From positions 1-7,554 of the forward strand of contig CABPCX010000081.1 of assembly GCA_902406135.1 (NCBI GenBank): a stretch of 7,554 nt of DNA, given 5' to 3'. Shown one piece after another: positions 6,637-7,554 of the stretch. This stretch comes from an uncultured Eubacteriales bacterium. GTDB taxonomy: Bacteria > Bacillota > Clostridia > Lachnospirales > Anaerotignaceae. Made by a program: the position numbers and the translations under genes. The notes beneath the pieces were generated by a model that worked only from the letters and a program-made list of their open reading frames with translations, ran no database searches and was not told the origin of the DNA. The number at the start of each line of letters is the position of its first letter. The first letter of the stretch is position 1.

Positions 6637-6665
6637 ATAGTATCACAAATTATTTTTGGGTACAA
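6637..6665 (-). promoter_or_regulatory. Candidate extended -10 promoter for the VanW/AIR synthase operon
   Basis: On the minus strand TTGTAC (6665-6660) is followed after 17 bases by TACTAT (6642-6637), preceded directly by TGA, which makes a TGn extended -10. Transcription would begin near 6630, leaving a leader of about 50 bases with AGGGG before the ATG at 6578. The hexamers are not perfect, so this is a moderate call. Confidence 0.4.
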
Positions 6666-6733
6666 GCACATTTTAGATACTTAAAACAACTGTAAAAGAA
6701 ATGTAATAATACCCATTATTATCTCCATTTTAT

Positions 6734-6760
6734 AAAAAAAACGTGCGGAATATCCGCACG
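6734..6760 (-). terminator. Rho-independent terminator of the upstream membrane-protein gene
   Basis: On the minus strand CGTGCGGA and TCCGCACG form an 8-bp GC-rich stem (6760-6753 with 6749-6742) around a 3-base loop, followed by eight T residues (6741-6734). It begins 7 bases after the stop codon of the gene ending at 6768. The other side has no T-run, so it acts in one direction and separates that gene from the VanW operon. Confidence 0.92.
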
Positions 6761-6767
6761 CCAACAG

Positions 6768-7554
6768 TTATTTTTTCCTGTTTCTCTTCAAATCAGCCAG
6801 CGTACTTGCCGATGATTTTTTCTCCGTCTGAACTTTTTCCTCTTTAATTTTTGATTCAGTATCTTTTTTCTGAGTTTCTTTTTCCTGCTTGATACGTTCT
6901 TCAAAAGAAGCTTTCTTGGTTTTCTTAACCGGTTTAAACCTAGCAGCAACAGCCACTGATTTATCAATTATTTCCGGAAAACGTCTAAGCAGTATATCTA
7001 ATATTAAAAGCACGATTGCCATAATCAGAAGGGGTACCGTTATGTCCCTTTCGGCGTACGTATCGGGAAGCTCAGAGCTGTATACTTCATCAGGTGAAGT
7101 TATGACTTTTATATTTTCGTAAGACGACAGCTCATTGATTATACCGTTGCTGTTGATTTTTCTTACATCATATTCGCCCGAATAGCCTATGACAAAACCG
7201 GTATTATACGCGTTTACTGTTCCGTCATTTAGCTTTTCTTCAACGGTTATTATATATGCTCCTTCCTTATCCGTCGGAATAGTACATTTATATTCCCCGG
7301 GAAGGATTGCTGACATATTTGTTTTATATTCCTCGCCGTCTTCCGTAACTATAGTAGCAGCTATCTCAGATGTATTCTGATTTACCGGGATTTTTGCCGT
7401 TATTTCCGAAACTCCTCCGGCTGCCTCTCCTGTTACTTCTATATCATATAAAATATCGCTTCTCATTGAATAGCTGATGAGATTTCTTATAATATTAAGT
7501 CCTTCATCAGAAGCCAGCCAGTCGCTTGTCCACTGGCCGCTCAAATCACTGGTC
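6768..7554 (-). CDS. C-terminal part of a membrane protein, VWA/glutamine-amidotransferase-like family
   Basis: The frame is open to the right edge, so the N-terminus is missing. The visible 262 residues begin TSDLSGQWTSDWLAS, a pattern I associate with large membrane proteins that carry a von Willebrand A or glutamine-amidotransferase-like core and end with this segment before a beta-sandwich. Then come Ig-like strands (VSEITAKIPVNQN, GEYKCTIPTDKEGAYIITVEE), one transmembrane helix (VPLLIMAIVLLILDILL) and a highly charged Lys/Glu-rich tail of about 65 residues, probably cytoplasmic and partly coiled coil, ending in ADLKRNRKK. The apparent TTG start at 7544 is internal to the real gene. In other genomes such proteins often lie beside MoxR/DUF58 genes; that neighbourhood is outside this window. 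The C-terminal topology is well supported, the family assignment less so. Confidence 0.6.
   Translation of the reverse strand, partial: TSDLSGQWTSDWLASDEGLNIIRNLISYSMRSDILYDIEVTGEAAGGVSEITAKIPVNQNTSEIAATIVTEDGEEYKTNMSAILPGEYKCTIPTDKEGAYIITVEEKLNDGTVNAYNTGFVIGYSGEYDVRKINSNGIINELSSYENIKVITSPDEVYSSELPDTYAERDITVPLLIMAIVLLILDILLRRFPEIIDKSVAVAARFKPVKKTKKASFEERIKQEKETQKKDTESKIKEEKVQTEKKSSASTLADLKRNRKK

Noticed and set aside
6579..6671. Longer start for the VanW protein at 6671
   Set aside because: It would place 31 extra residues before a normal lipoprotein signal and would start upstream of the likely promoter; AGGGG at 6588-6592 points to the ATG at 6578.
1..7554. CRISPR arrays, insertion sequences, tRNA or rRNA genes, phage or toxin-antitoxin modules
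   Set aside because: No regularly spaced repeats, transposase motifs, terminal inverted repeats or cloverleaf-like sequences were seen on either strand.

Overview
The window looks like a chromosomal segment of an AT-rich, low-GC Gram-positive anaerobe (Bacillota, class Clostridia, quite possibly Lachnospiraceae or a relative). The reasons are heavy ATA/AAA/GAA codon use, strong GGAGG/GGGG ribosome binding sites, two lipoprotein signal peptides, a VanW/G5-type surface protein, and a stand-alone HypE-like AIR synthase of a kind common in Clostridia. The taxonomic call is inference; there is no marker gene here.

Layout. (1) Bases 1-2053, minus strand: an OmpR-family response regulator followed, with a 17-base overlap, by a HAMP/HisKA/HATPase sensor kinase that runs off the left edge. 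The regulator is broken by one in-frame TAA between its receiver and its DNA-binding domain. (2) Bases 2054-2372: a very AT-rich divergent intergenic region with a near-consensus promoter for the plus-strand gene and small palindromes. (3) Bases 2373-3458, plus strand: a lipoprotein with a thioredoxin/TlpA-like C-terminal domain in which both positions of the CxxC active site are replaced. A strong, bidirectional-looking terminator follows. (4) Bases 3522-6578, minus strand: transcribed in the order VanW-family lipoprotein, HypE-like AIR synthase, small GNAT acetyltransferase. The first two are tightly spaced; a terminator-like hairpin separates the second from the third. (5) Bases 6768-7554, minus strand: the C-terminal end of a larger membrane protein with one transmembrane helix and a Lys/Glu-rich cytoplasmic tail, closed by a textbook terminator.

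How the parts may work together. The two-component system and the divergent lipoprotein share a control region, so the lipoprotein could be a target or a sensory partner of the kinase; this is inference from position. The VanW lipoprotein and the AIR synthase look co-transcribed, but no shared pathway can be read from the sequence. No mobile element, CRISPR array, tRNA or rRNA was seen. The points most worth a second look are the nonsense codon in the response regulator and the thioredoxin-fold lipoprotein without active-site cysteines.
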